A stretch of DNA of 64,000 nt, from contig NC_133666.1 of NCBI RefSeq assembly GCF_037893015.1, positions 467,567,642-467,631,641 on the forward strand. Direction: 5' to 3'. The notes below the pieces were generated by a model. It had not been told where the DNA came from. It ran no database searches and was given only the letters and a program-made list of their open reading frames with translations. Shown here piece by piece: positions 1 through 48,218 of the stretch. The stretch is from Macrotis lagotis. Lineage: Eukaryota; Chordata; Mammalia; Peramelemorphia; Peramelidae. Positions within the stretch are counted from its first letter, which is position 1. Each line of letters starts with the position of its first letter. Made by a program: the position numbers and the translations under genes.

Positions 1-599
1 CACTAAAAGCTTAGCACATCAAGAGCTATTCTGTGAAAGAAAGTAAGAATTCTGTGAGTCAGAGGGCTAGCAATGGAGACAAGAGGGAAGATCCCATTCA
101 AAGGCATGGAAATGGGAGATGGAACATTAACTTTCTTAGTCTATACAGCTACATACTTGCTTGCTGTATTTTTTATTTTTGCCTAACTTTTAAACTTTAA
201 AGCCCTTTTTCTGTCATATTAACTGATAGGTTAATAATCATTCTCTAGTCAAATGTCATTTAGGAAAGATTTCAAAGTTTAAAGATACCTCCTAGTAGAG
301 ACTAACAAGCAAGTATATCTATTTCTTTTCCACTATTCAATTCTAGCTTTTAATTGCTGCAATAAGTATACCTACAGCATATACTTGTAATATATGCAAA
401 ATATATTTCAATAACTAGCCATTCTTTCCAGTTTCATTGTTTTCCTACAATTTATATTGCACAATGCCACTTAATAAATCTTTCTGAACCCTCCGTCCCC
501 TTTTCATTATAACAGAAAATGATGACTATTGTCTAGGATCAAGTCTAAACATAGATAAAATACTTTATGTTTAATGTTTTATTTTTCCTCATTAGAATA

Positions 600-715
600 T
601 AAATTCTATAAGCGGGGTCTCTTTCATTTTAGTTTAGCATTTAGCAAAGTGTATAGCCGACTTAAAATAGGTGCTTAATAAGTAATGAATTGAATGGAAA
701 TTTAAGTTGTTCCAG
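600..715 (+). repeat. L2 3'-end remnant
   Basis: It reads like the L2 tail: a 'gtctctttcat...agtttagca' block, then 'aggtgcttaataagtaatgaattgaatgg'-type wording. Old and diverged. Confidence 0.45.
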
Positions 716-739
716 CAAATGTTGGGGAAAGAATAGTGG

Positions 740-880
740 GTGAAGTGACATGTCCTCAGATTTGTTCCTGACTTTCCCATTTAAAAATTTGTGACAATGA
801 ATAATTCACTCATCCTCTCAGAGACTCTGTTGTCTCATTTGTAGGGACAAATTTCTGCCATCACTATCCCAAAGATTTAT
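740..880 (+). repeat. MIR-like remnant
   Basis: Weak match to the MIR pattern: tcctgacttt, a gap, then tctcagagactctgttgtct and catttgtagggacaa. Confidence 0.3.
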
Positions 881-1550
881 TACACGTATCCAAATGTGCT
901 CATTTATTTGCATCAATATAGCATTTAACATTTTCAAAGTTTTATTAGTGTGCAAGAGGATCATACAAGGTCAGGAGCAACTGTTGACATGAGGAAAAAT
1001 TGTTTTGACTTAATATTAACAGCAATTAATGGCTACTTACTAGTTATGGGTAACTGCTATGCAGCAGAAGTACTATGGCTAATGAAGTCCCAAAAGTGAT
1101 CATATATATATCATTGCATGGCAGATTAGCTTAATTGTAATATGTTGTTTGACTATAACGATAAGTACTAATATGTTCTGTCTTCCTAGTTTGTTATTCA
1201 AATATGGTATTACGGTTGTTCCTAGCTTTTAAAACACGGAACTTTGATGAAGAATATAGCCAAGAGTATTCCAGAATAGTGATTGTTATTTCTTTCAAGA
1301 AGTTTACTGCCAAGAGCACTTCTTTCAGGACTACAATTTTTAGAATATTCTATGTGTATTTTTGGTACTCTGCTCAGACTGCTTAATAATTCCTAGAGAA
1401 GTGAAAAGTGAATACTTTAGTTAAAGTAAAGAAATAATGCAAAAAAAGGGGGGGGGATTCTTTGCTTATTTTAAGGAAGTAGGTGAATTGCATTCCTGAG
1501 TTATTTATTTGAGTTAGATTTGTGAACTGCTTTTTCCTTTTGCAGGTGTA

Positions 1551-1562
1551 ATGGATAGGTAA
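1551..1562 (+). promoter_or_regulatory. RALBP1: Minimal upstream ORF (Met-Asp-Arg-stop) in RALBP1 5'UTR
   Basis: ATG GAT AGG TAA lies inside the 5'UTR part of exon 2, 32 nt before the main start. It has G at -3 and G at +4, a stronger initiation context than the main ATG (A at -3, A at +4). It is read directly from the sequence. A role in translation control is inference. Confidence 0.6.
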
Positions 1563-1594
1563 CAGAGAAGAATTTCACTTATCAAGAAGTCAAA

Positions 1595-38303
<36,709 letters not shown>

Positions 38304-40010
38304 TCAGCCTGTGTAAGGCATCAATGGAATCTACTAGACTTAACAAGGACTGTGCAATTTACTGTAATACTGAGAATAAAAGTGCACACATCTCTTCTGG
38401 TGTACATTATGTAAAGATGTCTTTTAATCCTGGGGACACTTGTCTCTTTCATATGTATGAATTCTACCCATCAGGCTCAGGTTACATTGAGTGTACAAAG
38501 CAGTGAAAGCATTTTCAGGCTTGGAGGGGACAGATGTGTTTTCCAGATATAGAGTTAGCTTACTTGAAGATTAATTTGCTTCAATTCACATAAAATGAAC
38601 CTCAAAACTTTTTAATTCTCAAGTATAGTTTTTTTTTTAAACCAAAAATGTTTGGGTTTTGTTTGTTTTCACTACAGCAGAATTGGAGGCTTGCTCTCTT
38701 TTCAGGGGAAAACAAATCAAACATGATTTACTGTTATCTGCCTTGTGAATTGACCTATTGTTTCACCCATCATGATTTCTGCTTACTTAAGTCACTTTTG
38801 CTTGTGCCTTTTATACCTTTTTGGTGCATAATGGGGGGAGCCATCTGAACCTTTCATGATGGACAAGAATGGCTTGGGCTAACGGGCTACTTTTATATAT
38901 TCTTATAAAGTATAACTTTTCAATTCTAGACTACACTAAAATAAATTCACACCACTCTGACTGTATGGTTCAGTCCCAGTAAGGCAGATGTGATCGCCCT
39001 TGATACTCTATTTTAACAGAACTGTTTGGCAACACGTATGCCACAAAAAACAAAAACAAAAAACCAGAAAGTGAGGATAGGCCCACTTGTTGCGAATTTT
39101 GGCCACACCATTAATAGCAAATAACAATGTTCTTTGTAGCTTTTCCATGAAGCTGGTTGGAGTAATTAACTTCTCCAAATTACTTTTCACACAGAAGTGG
39201 GTAAATCTTTAATTATGAGTGATCTTTTTTATTCAATACAGGTGGATTTCTATTGCTTGTTTAGGCTAGAATGTAACGTCTTTGCCTGGTTAAGCCATAT
39301 GCTCTCTTTAACGAAATCTTATTATCTTTCAAGTGAGCCTGCTTTATAGCCTCCCATTTGATAGGATTCAGCAATAGAAAATCATTACTTTATAATAATT
39401 GCTATGCTACTCTTTTCCTTTATTAATTCATTGAGGTTTATATCTTAAAGCAGTGATATTTCCCTAACACCTCCCTTCTTAGACCATTTTCTGTTTAAGA
39501 CATTATTCTTTAAAGTTAAAGATATCCATGAAATTTGTCAAATATTCAATGAATGACATTGAAAATGAACCCCAAGAGCATTGGTAATCTTTATTCCTAG
39601 AATTTTGAGTATTTATTTTCAGCACCTCTTGGATGTGGTTGTATCCTCTACTATTGCACTGTTGTGAATTGTTGGCCATTATTTGATTTTGTACAAAAAA
39701 AAGCTTTGATATGTTATAGAAAAACAACATACTATTTTTTTAAAATCTGGAGAGAAGATATTATGGTGACTAAAATATGGTCAGGTGATGAACGTAAATG
39801 TATAAAAAGCCTTCTTAGTTCTATCTATTCATTTTCTATTTGCTGGCAAAAATATTTAAAGTTACTCTTTTTGTGTAAACACTAATTTCTATCAAGCTGT
39901 TATGATTTTGTTTTTAATCAGTGTTTCCATTCTCTTAATATTGGCTAACTTTATTTTGTGCCAGTACCATTAAGCATCAAGCAAATAAATTCAGCAGCCA
40001 TTTGGGAAAA
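38304..40010 (+). other. RALBP1: RALBP1 3'UTR (end approximate)
   Basis: The sequence after the stop is free of recognisable repeats, unlike the DNA beyond it. AATAAA hexamers occur at 38375-38380, 38940-38945, 39984-39989 and 40789-40794. I place the main end after 39984 because of the position and the length expected for this gene (about 1.7 kb). An extended form to about 40.82 kb is possible. Confidence 0.55.
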
Positions 40011-40202
40011 AAAGTTTTCAATTTCTTAAAATGGTTATTTCTTTGGGATGGATATAGTATTTTAATGTATCATATGGAAAGCAAGAGGATGTATGTAATG
40101 GCCTGGCAGGGGAGGGAGTTAGTTGGGTTGCGAAGGGTAGACTATTCTTGTGCTTTCCCTGGTATAGAGAACTCCTTATTGGACTACTTCACCCTGGAGA
40201 CA

Positions 40203-40217
40203 CCCCCCCCCCCCCCA
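40203..40217. repeat. C15 homopolymer
   Basis: Fifteen consecutive C between aca and atgaac. Confidence 0.9.
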
Positions 40218-41237
40218 TGAACATGAGCACTTGATCTTCAGAGAATTACCTAGAACATGATAAAAGTCTTTGTCTTTGTCTAGGATTCCATACAGTCTTT
40301 GTGTCAGAAGGCAGGACTTGATGGAATTTAAAATCAACTCATTTTCTAGAACCTAGCCATTCAAAAAAAAGATATCTACATCATGACTACATGATCCATC
40401 TGTACTTAAACCCTATCTTTTTAATCATGATAGTTTTTATGTGGTCCTTGTGACCAGTAGCCAAATGGCTGGAGTTAGAGAGATGGCCATGAAACAGATT
40501 AATTGAAATTCCTGTGAAATATGCTTATGTGGGGAATCCACCACAATCTTCTTATGCAGGAATCAATGAGCTAACTAACCAAGGTGGTTATTTTTTTTAG
40601 TACCAAAAATAGCAGCTAATCAATTTTTTGTAAAATGTTACTGTACTCTTTCCTGATTCTGCTACTGGAAGTTTTTAACTTTCAAGCTTTTGCATTACAT
40701 TGCTCCTAGCTATTTCCAAAATTTTGTGAATATTGGGCTTTGACTAAAAGTTTGCGTTTGGCTTCTTTGAACATCAACGTAACCCTAAAATAAAAGCTTA
40801 AGATTTTTACAAATTAAAGCTCAAGAAAAAATAATAAGGTATTGCTTTACACATTCTGATTTAATATAGAAAACAAAAATACATAGAATTACAAAGGGAT
40901 CCAGTAATATTTCCTCATTTGGGTTCATGGACCCTCTCTACTCTCTAGGGGATCCTAGGTAAAGAACCCATGCTCTTAATATTTCAGATGACCTTAGAAG
41001 AATCTAAAGGAGGGAAATTTTCTGGCCTAATTTAATAAATCAAAACCCCAAATTTATACATGTCATTTTAAAAACCAACCAAAAGTGTTAGTGGGGTAAT
41101 AAATTGTATGAATTGGTGCCCCATCTTAAGGATTTTGCCAGGATCTGAATCAAAACTCATAACAAGATCAGAATTAGAAACCTTCATTAGAACATGAAGG
41201 ATAGTTTTTCTTTCTCCTGCAAAGATAATCAACTTTT

Positions 41238-42917
41238 GGGGGCGGGGGTGGAGCCAAAACAGGAGAAGAGCTTCTCCTAGGTGTTCTCTCCATAATATTT
41301 CAAAAATCTTAAAATTATGACTAAATTTTCAAGAGAAAGAACCCACAGAAAGATCCAGTGAGGCAATTCTCCAGACCAAGGTAAACTGGAAAATAGTGGA
41401 ACAACTCCACTCTACAGGGTTAGGGGGCGACCGCCAGAGTGCAGGAACTTCAGCCTCCCAGAGGCAGCCCCAGGGCACCTGGGAGCTGAGGCTCACAGCA
41501 GCTGGGGTAGTTTCCTGACCTACACCCTGGGGAGCACTGGGCACAAAGTGGAGGTTCAGTGGAGGGGACCTCTGCCAGGCCCAGGCCCTCCAGGCAGTTG
41601 CAGCAGTCAGTTGGCTAGCTGCTCAGCACAGCAGCTCAGATCCAGGAAACAATGCAAGCAGGCATCCATGCCTGTAAGCAGGAGCCCCTAGGCAATTTGA
41701 GTTGAGTGTTCAGCCCACAAAGGTAGGGGAATGGAGAGAGACTGCCCTCCTCTGTACCTGGAACAGGACTCTGGGGCTCTGACCACATTCAGATCTTGAT
41801 CGCAGTCTAGGCCCCCCGTAGGACAGGGTCCCTCCCATCTCAGCCCTGTGGCAGAGGGGTGCACTTGAGGTCATAGACCAGGAGGGAAGTCAGAGCTCAA
41901 CACACTGAGACCCTTGTGGGTGAGATGTCCCAATAATACTCAAAAGCTGAGGAAGCACCTCAATTATTCTTTGTTCTACCCTGGAAGACCTAACAGTATA
42001 TATGTAGAAGTTAAGCAGTAATAAAATTGAACTGGAGGTATAAGGCAGTGGTGGCTTGACTCCTTATTCTCAGCTCCCCTCAGGGAGGGAGGTTGTTGCT
42101 GTGGGCCCCAAGGTGAAGCAAGCCACAACATAGGAGAGCTGAATTTGAAGATATAATATAGTGTAAAAATGGAGTTAGTGACTAAAAGGGAAATGTAATG
42201 GGAGTAAGAGAAAGGAGAGGTGGAATAAGCTATTTCATATAAGTTTTTTTTATTGCAATGAGCGATTGCAATATGGAAGCAGGGAATGAGGGAAACTTCA
42301 CTCTGATCAGAGGTAGCTAGGAGAGGAAACAGCATATATAACTCAATGGAGTATAGACATCTAGAGTAAAAAGAGAAGGGGGACAGGGGAAGTGGGGGTG
42401 TGTGTGATGGAGGAGAGGGTGGACTATTGGGGGAGAGTGGTCAGATATAACACATTTTTTTACAAGGGGCTGGGATTGGGTAGCCTGTCTGGGACCACAG
42501 GTTGGGTGGTTGCTGGGCCTTAGGGGTGGTATGGGGGCTTGGGGCCTCTTGGGCCCAGGGCCAGTCATGAGTCCACTGAGCCACTCAGCTGCCCTACCGG
42601 ATATTTTAGAAGGACAGAGTGAAAGGAGAGAGAAAATATAGTATATGGTAGTGGGGAAGTATGGAGGGAGTTGCAATTAGCAATGGCAATCATGGAAAAA
42701 TAAGTAAGTAGCTTATGTGATAAGACTTATCATAAAGAATGTGATCCACCCAAGACAGAGCTGGTGGTGTTGGAACGCAACACACATTTTTTTCCTTTAT
42801 TTTTCATGAGGGTCTATATTTTTTGGTGAGAGGGGGTATTATGTTTACTTTTAAGAATATTTTAGTTATGTATAAAAAACAATTTGTATAAAAATTAAAC
42901 AAAGGCAAAAAAAAAAT
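41238..42917 (+). mobile_element. ORF1-less HAL1-like element
   Basis: Opens gggggcgggggtggagccaa and has the same 5'UTR blocks as the - copy (acccacagaaagatccagtg, aggcaattctccagacc). From about 42120 it has the same 3' region (gctgaatttgaagatataat, gatccacccaagacagagct, gtattatgtttacttttaag). ORF1 is absent. No clear target duplication. Confidence 0.7.
42455..42600 (-). repeat. SINE-derived module of the HAL1-like 3' region
   Basis: Antisense SINE wording (caaggggctgggattgggta to tgagccactcagctgccct), the counterpart of 13480-13625. Confidence 0.6.
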
Positions 42918-43854
42918 CTTTGAAACAACTGTAATATAGTTCTTGAGAGGCCAACAAGTGGGTAAATACAGAAGAACTGACCTCTGTTGTGACTTACTGA
43001 AAATACACTCCCTTGGGGATTTTGGATGTTTTAGTTCTTTCAGTTGTCCAGCAGGTAGTAATGAGAAAGCTGTTTCTGGCTTTGTTACAATAGGAAAAAT
43101 TGGAGAATTTGGTGTCTTGTTCTGTTGTCCAAACCAAATAAGGGCAATTGAGAATTTTTCTTCACCCAGGAAATTAAAAGTCCTAGTTTTGCTCTTTTGT
43201 GCCTTCCCACTCTCCCCTAGGCTCAGCAAATGCTGACAGGGGAGAAGAAAAGCTGTGGGGTCAGTAATTTTTACTAGGACATGTCAATAAATGCTTAGGT
43301 AAAAGATATTAGAACTAAGTGATGGTGCAGAGATTTTGCTTTGTCCTCAAGTCTGTTCACTTACTAGTTGAAAATGAACAGATAATAAATACACCATCGT
43401 GTAGGATGTAGTGTTCTTCAGACTATCCCCATCAACACAACACATACTACTATTTTTCCATAATGGGTAGGTGCTATTTGCAGTACATAGTAACATTTCT
43501 ATTGAACTGTGACTAATTCAATAAATAAGCACCTACAGTGTTGGACACAAAGCAATAGTCAAGTCTTCCATCCTCAAGAAGCTAACTATTCTTGGAGGTG
43601 GGGGGAAGGAGTTGTGGAGAGCTTGGATACATACACCCATGATCAATAAATAGAAGTATAATTTGAGGAGGCAGATAAGTGCTAACAACTTAAGGGCACT
43701 GTGAAAACATATGCATCTGAGCTGGGTTTTGGAGGAAATGTGATCTAGGTATGGGGAGAACAAAGGTGAGATGGAACAGAACAGGTTGGCAAAGAGAGGA
43801 ATGGAAACTCAGTGGAAGGAAAGCTTCCAGGAGGAAGCTGCAGAGCTGTTTTTT

Positions 43855-43998
43855 TTTTTAAGATTTTGCAAGGCAATGGGGTTAAGTGGCTTGCCCAAGG
43901 CCACACAGCTAGGTAATTATTAAGTGTCTGAGGACGGATTTGAGCCCAGGTACTCCTGACTCCAAGGCCGGTGCTCTATCCACTGCCCACCTAGCCAC
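43855..43998 (-). repeat. Marsupial SINE with 14-bp target-site duplication
   Basis: Direct repeats cagagctgtttttt at 43841-43854 and 43999-44012. The body runs from gcaaggcaatggggttaag to gcccacctagccac. Confidence 0.95.
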
Positions 43999-45393
43999 CA
44001 GAGCTGTTTTTTAATCTGAAGCTGATAATGACTGTTGAGGAAGGGAATGATTGTGAGCTGTATTTTAGGATTGCTAAGCCATTTGCCCACTTCCTTTGTC
44101 TTTAGCATATGGACAGACCCGTCTAAAGGCAGGAAAAGGGCAAAGCCATCGACTTTCCTGCTAAGCACTGCTCTACCTTGTACCTTTCTTCATCTTTTTA
44201 AACATTTGGTTATATTCTTATTTTCCAAACTAAATCCTAATGAAGAGGGAATCTAGCATTGCTGAGTTTAAGTGGGGGAGGGGAATAGAAGGAAAACTGG
44301 GCAGGGTAGATTTGGTTTAAGATCCCAATATTTGGCAAATCCTCTGCTTCCTGCGCCAGCCCATCCTATCTTACTGGATATTTTCAACTGATTCTCTACC
44401 TTGAGAAGGCTGCCTAGTTCAAGAGCTTTTTTCTTAAGGTTATTGCCAAGGAACTCCTTCATTTTCCTTTGAGTCAGCCAGTTGCAAAATTTTAAAATTA
44501 TTAGCTTGGAGCTAGAATTGTGTCCTAATTCCCTTTCCAAACTCCTCCCCTACTATATCTTTGACAGCATTACCATACATGGATATGTTCTGCCACATAT
44601 CAGTGCTGAGGTAGCGTCAGTTTTTCCTGGACCTGGTCAGTTAAATCCCTGTCATTGCTTCCATTTCCCCAAGAGTGCAGCTGTCAAATATATCTACTCC
44701 TAGTATCCTCTGTGTGCCAAAAAAGCCCTACTACCTTAGATACCACACATTCTTAGAAAAGAGTGGGGCCAAGTTCTGCAAAACAAGAGATTTACCTGAA
44801 ATACTTATGTATGCAGAGATAACTTGCTAATATGGCAAAAAGTTCTGGGATCCATAATCTGCAGTGTCTCCCAGATTCAAAGCTAAAGTAAATAAAATGT
44901 GTAAGAAGGTCCCCTTCAGTCTGCCCAGAAACCAGGCAGTTCAGGAAGCTATTGGGAATATTATATGACTAGTTAGAAGAGCCTTTCCTGTTTGTACAGT
45001 TACCCATAGGACTTGAACTAGAGAAGTGTGATTAGCCAATCAAGGTTGCATGGATTTGTTAGAATTTTCTAAACTCAATGATTTAAATCAATCTTTTTGA
45101 ATGACAGCTGAGTAAGTGACTTTTCAGAAATTTAGAAAAATTGATCTCAAGGCTGGCCCTTAGGTATTCAAGAATGTAAAAAGTCAATGGTCGTCTATAA
45201 AACCTTCTTAGATTATAGAAAGCATTATCAGTAGTAACTGTAATCACTCTACTCTCAGGTTGATATGGAGATAGGTTAAGTACAAATAAATTTGCTATGC
45301 TTTTCTTCCTTCCTTTCTTTTCCCCTCATGACAGTTCATGAAGAATGCATTTTCATTTTTCTACCTTATCTCTTTTCACCACCCAGCCTCTTC

Positions 45394-45432
45394 CTGCTGC
45401 TGCTGCTGCTGCTGCTCCTTCTGCTGCTGCTG
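45394..45432. repeat. Imperfect (CTG)n repeat
   Basis: Seven CTG units, a ctccttctg break, then three more. Intergenic, no gene around it. Confidence 0.9.
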
Positions 45433-46184
45433 GAAGCCAAAATGTTCTTGCCTAAACTGATCCTGCCTGATCAGAGGCTACAATCAGTTCCAAGCCCCTT
45501 CGTAGTCTTCAGGAGTGTTCAGCTCAGCTCCTGTTTCCCCATTACATTCCTGGAAAAAGTAGAGCAAGTCATCTCTAGACTAGGTTTTAGGGCCCATGTG
45601 ACCCTATTTAAATATTTAAGGAATTGTCCTTTAAAAAAATCTCATTTTCAAGCATTTGCTCTCCAGCTAGGCCTAACTTGATGATAAAGAGTTAGAGCTA
45701 GAAGAGACAGATCTTAAAGGTCTGATCCAATCCTCTCCCTCTGTGTAGAGGAAAAAAGAAGAGGCTGAGAGAAAAGTTCTGAAGAGGAAGTCAAATTTGA
45801 ACCCAGGTGTTCTTAATGTCACACAATTGCCTCATTCTTCCCATTTATCTACTGCCTCTCAATTAAGGGTACCCATCATTGATTTGAAGAACTTACTGTA
45901 TTTAAGGGAAGGTCCTTTACAGTTTCTAGTTAGGACTTTAGGAGCCAAGCAAATATTTCAAGATATTTCCTAGAACAATACCTTAAGAGTTTAAAAACAG
46001 CAAAAGAAAAACCTGGCAATTCTATACATTTAGAGATGGTCAATAATTAACAGCTCAGGATTGGAAACCTGAGTTTTAAGCTTTCCCTCCTCCTGTCCCC
46101 AACCCCAGGCTATAGTCCCATCTTGCGCAGGGCAGGCAGGAGGCCTTTATTTCTCCCCTTTCCCCTTTGCTTTGTACCATTTGC

Positions 46185-46290
46185 AAAGTCTCCCCACAAG
46201 ACTGTGAGCACTGAACAGGCAGGCAACATGTATTCCAGGGCTTAGCACAGGACCTGGTATATAGTAAAGGCTTAATGAATGATAGCTGAT
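46185..46290 (+). repeat. L2 3'-end remnant
   Basis: cttagcacaggacctggtat, then agtaaaggcttaatgaatg, an L2 tail. Confidence 0.5.
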
Positions 46291-47144
46291 TAATGTGAGA
46301 CTAAGAATAGTGATAGCTTGAGGATATAATTTCTCTGCCTCCTTTTTTAAAAAAAGGAGTCGTTACAGCTTTGTATGGCTATCTGAAAGGACTGAAGATT
46401 TTGGGAAAAGTTTCATACACTTTTGACTTATAAACAGGAAAATTAATAATACATTTATAATAAATAAGCTCTAAGAAACTTATCAAATGTCACTAGTAAA
46501 CAACTGCATTGAAAATTCCAAAATGAGGGAAAACAAGTTAGTAGATGGACATTCCTAGCGCTGCTGGGATGTTAGCTGAATGCTGACTAGCAGAGAGGTA
46601 TCCTGATACTCCTTAAATAATCACAGCACAGGTCTACACTCTCTTCCCTATATCTCATCATTTGGGGACCTTGCAGCCATATGCATCTGTAATCAGGCAA
46701 ATCCAGAGCATCTCTTGGGTCAGCTTCCATCCTGCTCCAGCATTCCCTGAAGGACTTGTGAGCTACCACATTTCTGTAGAATACAGATCCCTGGTCCTCC
46801 CAATCTGGAATCTTTAAACTAGGAACTAAAAATCCCTCAGTTTACCTAAACAATGGTCCCTGTAACACAGCTGATTTTTCTCTTTAATCTTGAGGACCAT
46901 CCTAGAGTTTGCTAACGAGGTGGGGGTTAAGATTCCAGTGATGCCCACTGCTGGGCTTCCAGAAAGGACAAAGGACAATGACTACTACTATCTGTTCACA
47001 TAAATTTTTAGAGCTTTAGAGATACTAAACTACACTATTTGAGGTAAATAATTTAAGTAATCTAATGCCCCATATTGTACTACATCATAAATACGGCTAA
47101 TAAATCACATTTATTCCCAAGTGTCTAAAACCAGTCAAAAGTAT

Positions 47145-48054
47145 GTGCATCTTATTAATAAATTTTATTTGGACAAGTGGAGAACAACTTGTGTCACAAC
47201 AACAGTTTTAAACAACATGATTAAAGACTGCGGTGCTCCCCAGAGTGGTCACAGGTATGTACAATATGGGAAGAACAAAGCTGCACCTCAGAGCTGATCA
47301 TGATCCAGTTAAAAATACCTGACATATACAGTACACGTGCTAATAAATTTCCTTCAGGTCATGACCAGCATGAAAAAAAAAATAGGACGTAGGTATTCAG
47401 CAAAAGTTTCTGCTAATGGATACAGCAATATGCTGCATGTAAGAGTTAAAATCAGATTCTAGTTTAGTGTTAGCATCAAGCCCTTAAGAGAAATCAAAAC
47501 ATTTCTATTTCCCAATTTACACACATCAAAAACTATTCACACTTACTCAGGATGGGGTCAGGCAGCAAGCCACAGCACCCCACTTAGGTCCTTGCCTAGA
47601 TAAAAATGTTTAGAGCTAATACTGGAGGCCTCTTTACATCCTGTTACAACACATCTGCCTTCTGGCTATGAAAATGTCATCTACTGGTTGCTAAAGTAAA
47701 ACTTGCTAAGTTAACTCCTGAGGAGAAAACAATGCAGGTTTTGGGACTGTCATCCTTTCCAAAATGCTCTGCCAATTCAAGTTTCATTCATTCAGGAAGA
47801 CAGAAGGATTTAAGGCTTCGGTGACAAGTATAATCCTCTGAGAAATTAGTATTTCCTAAAGTCAAGATGAAGCTAGTTTACCACTTTCTCTTGACTCTTA
47901 AGATCCCTGGCGTCAGGTGGAATTAACTGGCACCTGTAGTTAGGTCTGGCAAGAAAGGGAGATCTTTCCTCCTTCATAAAAAGGCTGTCCCAGATCATCC
48001 ATGTGAGGAGCACTTGTGGAGTTTAAGCAGAAGAGACAATGAGACTTGGGCTCT
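47145..48054 (-). other. PPP4R1: PPP4R1 3'UTR (end approximate)
   Basis: Repeat-free sequence follows the stop on the - strand. An AATAAA (TTTATT at 47164-47169 on +) comes about 890 nt downstream, so cleavage is expected near 47140-47155. The boundary is inferred from the signal only. Confidence 0.6.
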
Positions 48055-48218
48055 TTAATAAGTTGAAGAAGCTGTACTCATAGCATCTTCAGCAATTTTG
48101 TTACTGGAAGGGTGAATGCTTGCAAAATATTTGACATCACTGTCACTATCCATCTGAAGAGCCATAATTGTTTGTTCCACAGCTTCTTGATGAGAGTTAG
48201 CAGAACTTATGAAATACT
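48055..48218 (-). CDS. PPP4R1: PPP4R1 last exon, coding part (C-terminus STASSTY)
   Basis: Acceptor ttttcatttgcag before 48218. It encodes YFISSANSHQEAVEQTIM through DVKYFASIHPSSNK to DAMSTASSTY and a TAA stop at 48057-48055. The end matches the known C-terminus of the family. Confidence 0.96.

Larger units (their letters stand above)
1..1545. other. End of RALBP1 intron 1
   Basis: AT-rich, no coding sequence recognised. It contains an L2 3'-end remnant near 600-715 and a faint MIR-like stretch near 740-880. The rest shows no structure I can name. Confidence 0.6.
40820..47140. other. Intergenic gap between the convergent RALBP1 and PPP4R1 3' ends
   Basis: Holds the second HAL1-like copy, one SINE, a CTG repeat, an L2 tail at about 46185-46290 and a MIR-like patch near 45690-45835. 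I see no gene in it. Confidence 0.7.

Noticed and set aside
41976..42676. Two 119-codon - strand frames
   Set aside because: Antisense to the ORF1-less HAL1-like element; composition of the repeat, no protein features.
45292..45681. 129-codon + strand reading frame with a Leu run
   Set aside because: The Leu run is the CTG repeat in translation. There is no domain, no splice or promoter context, and it is intergenic.
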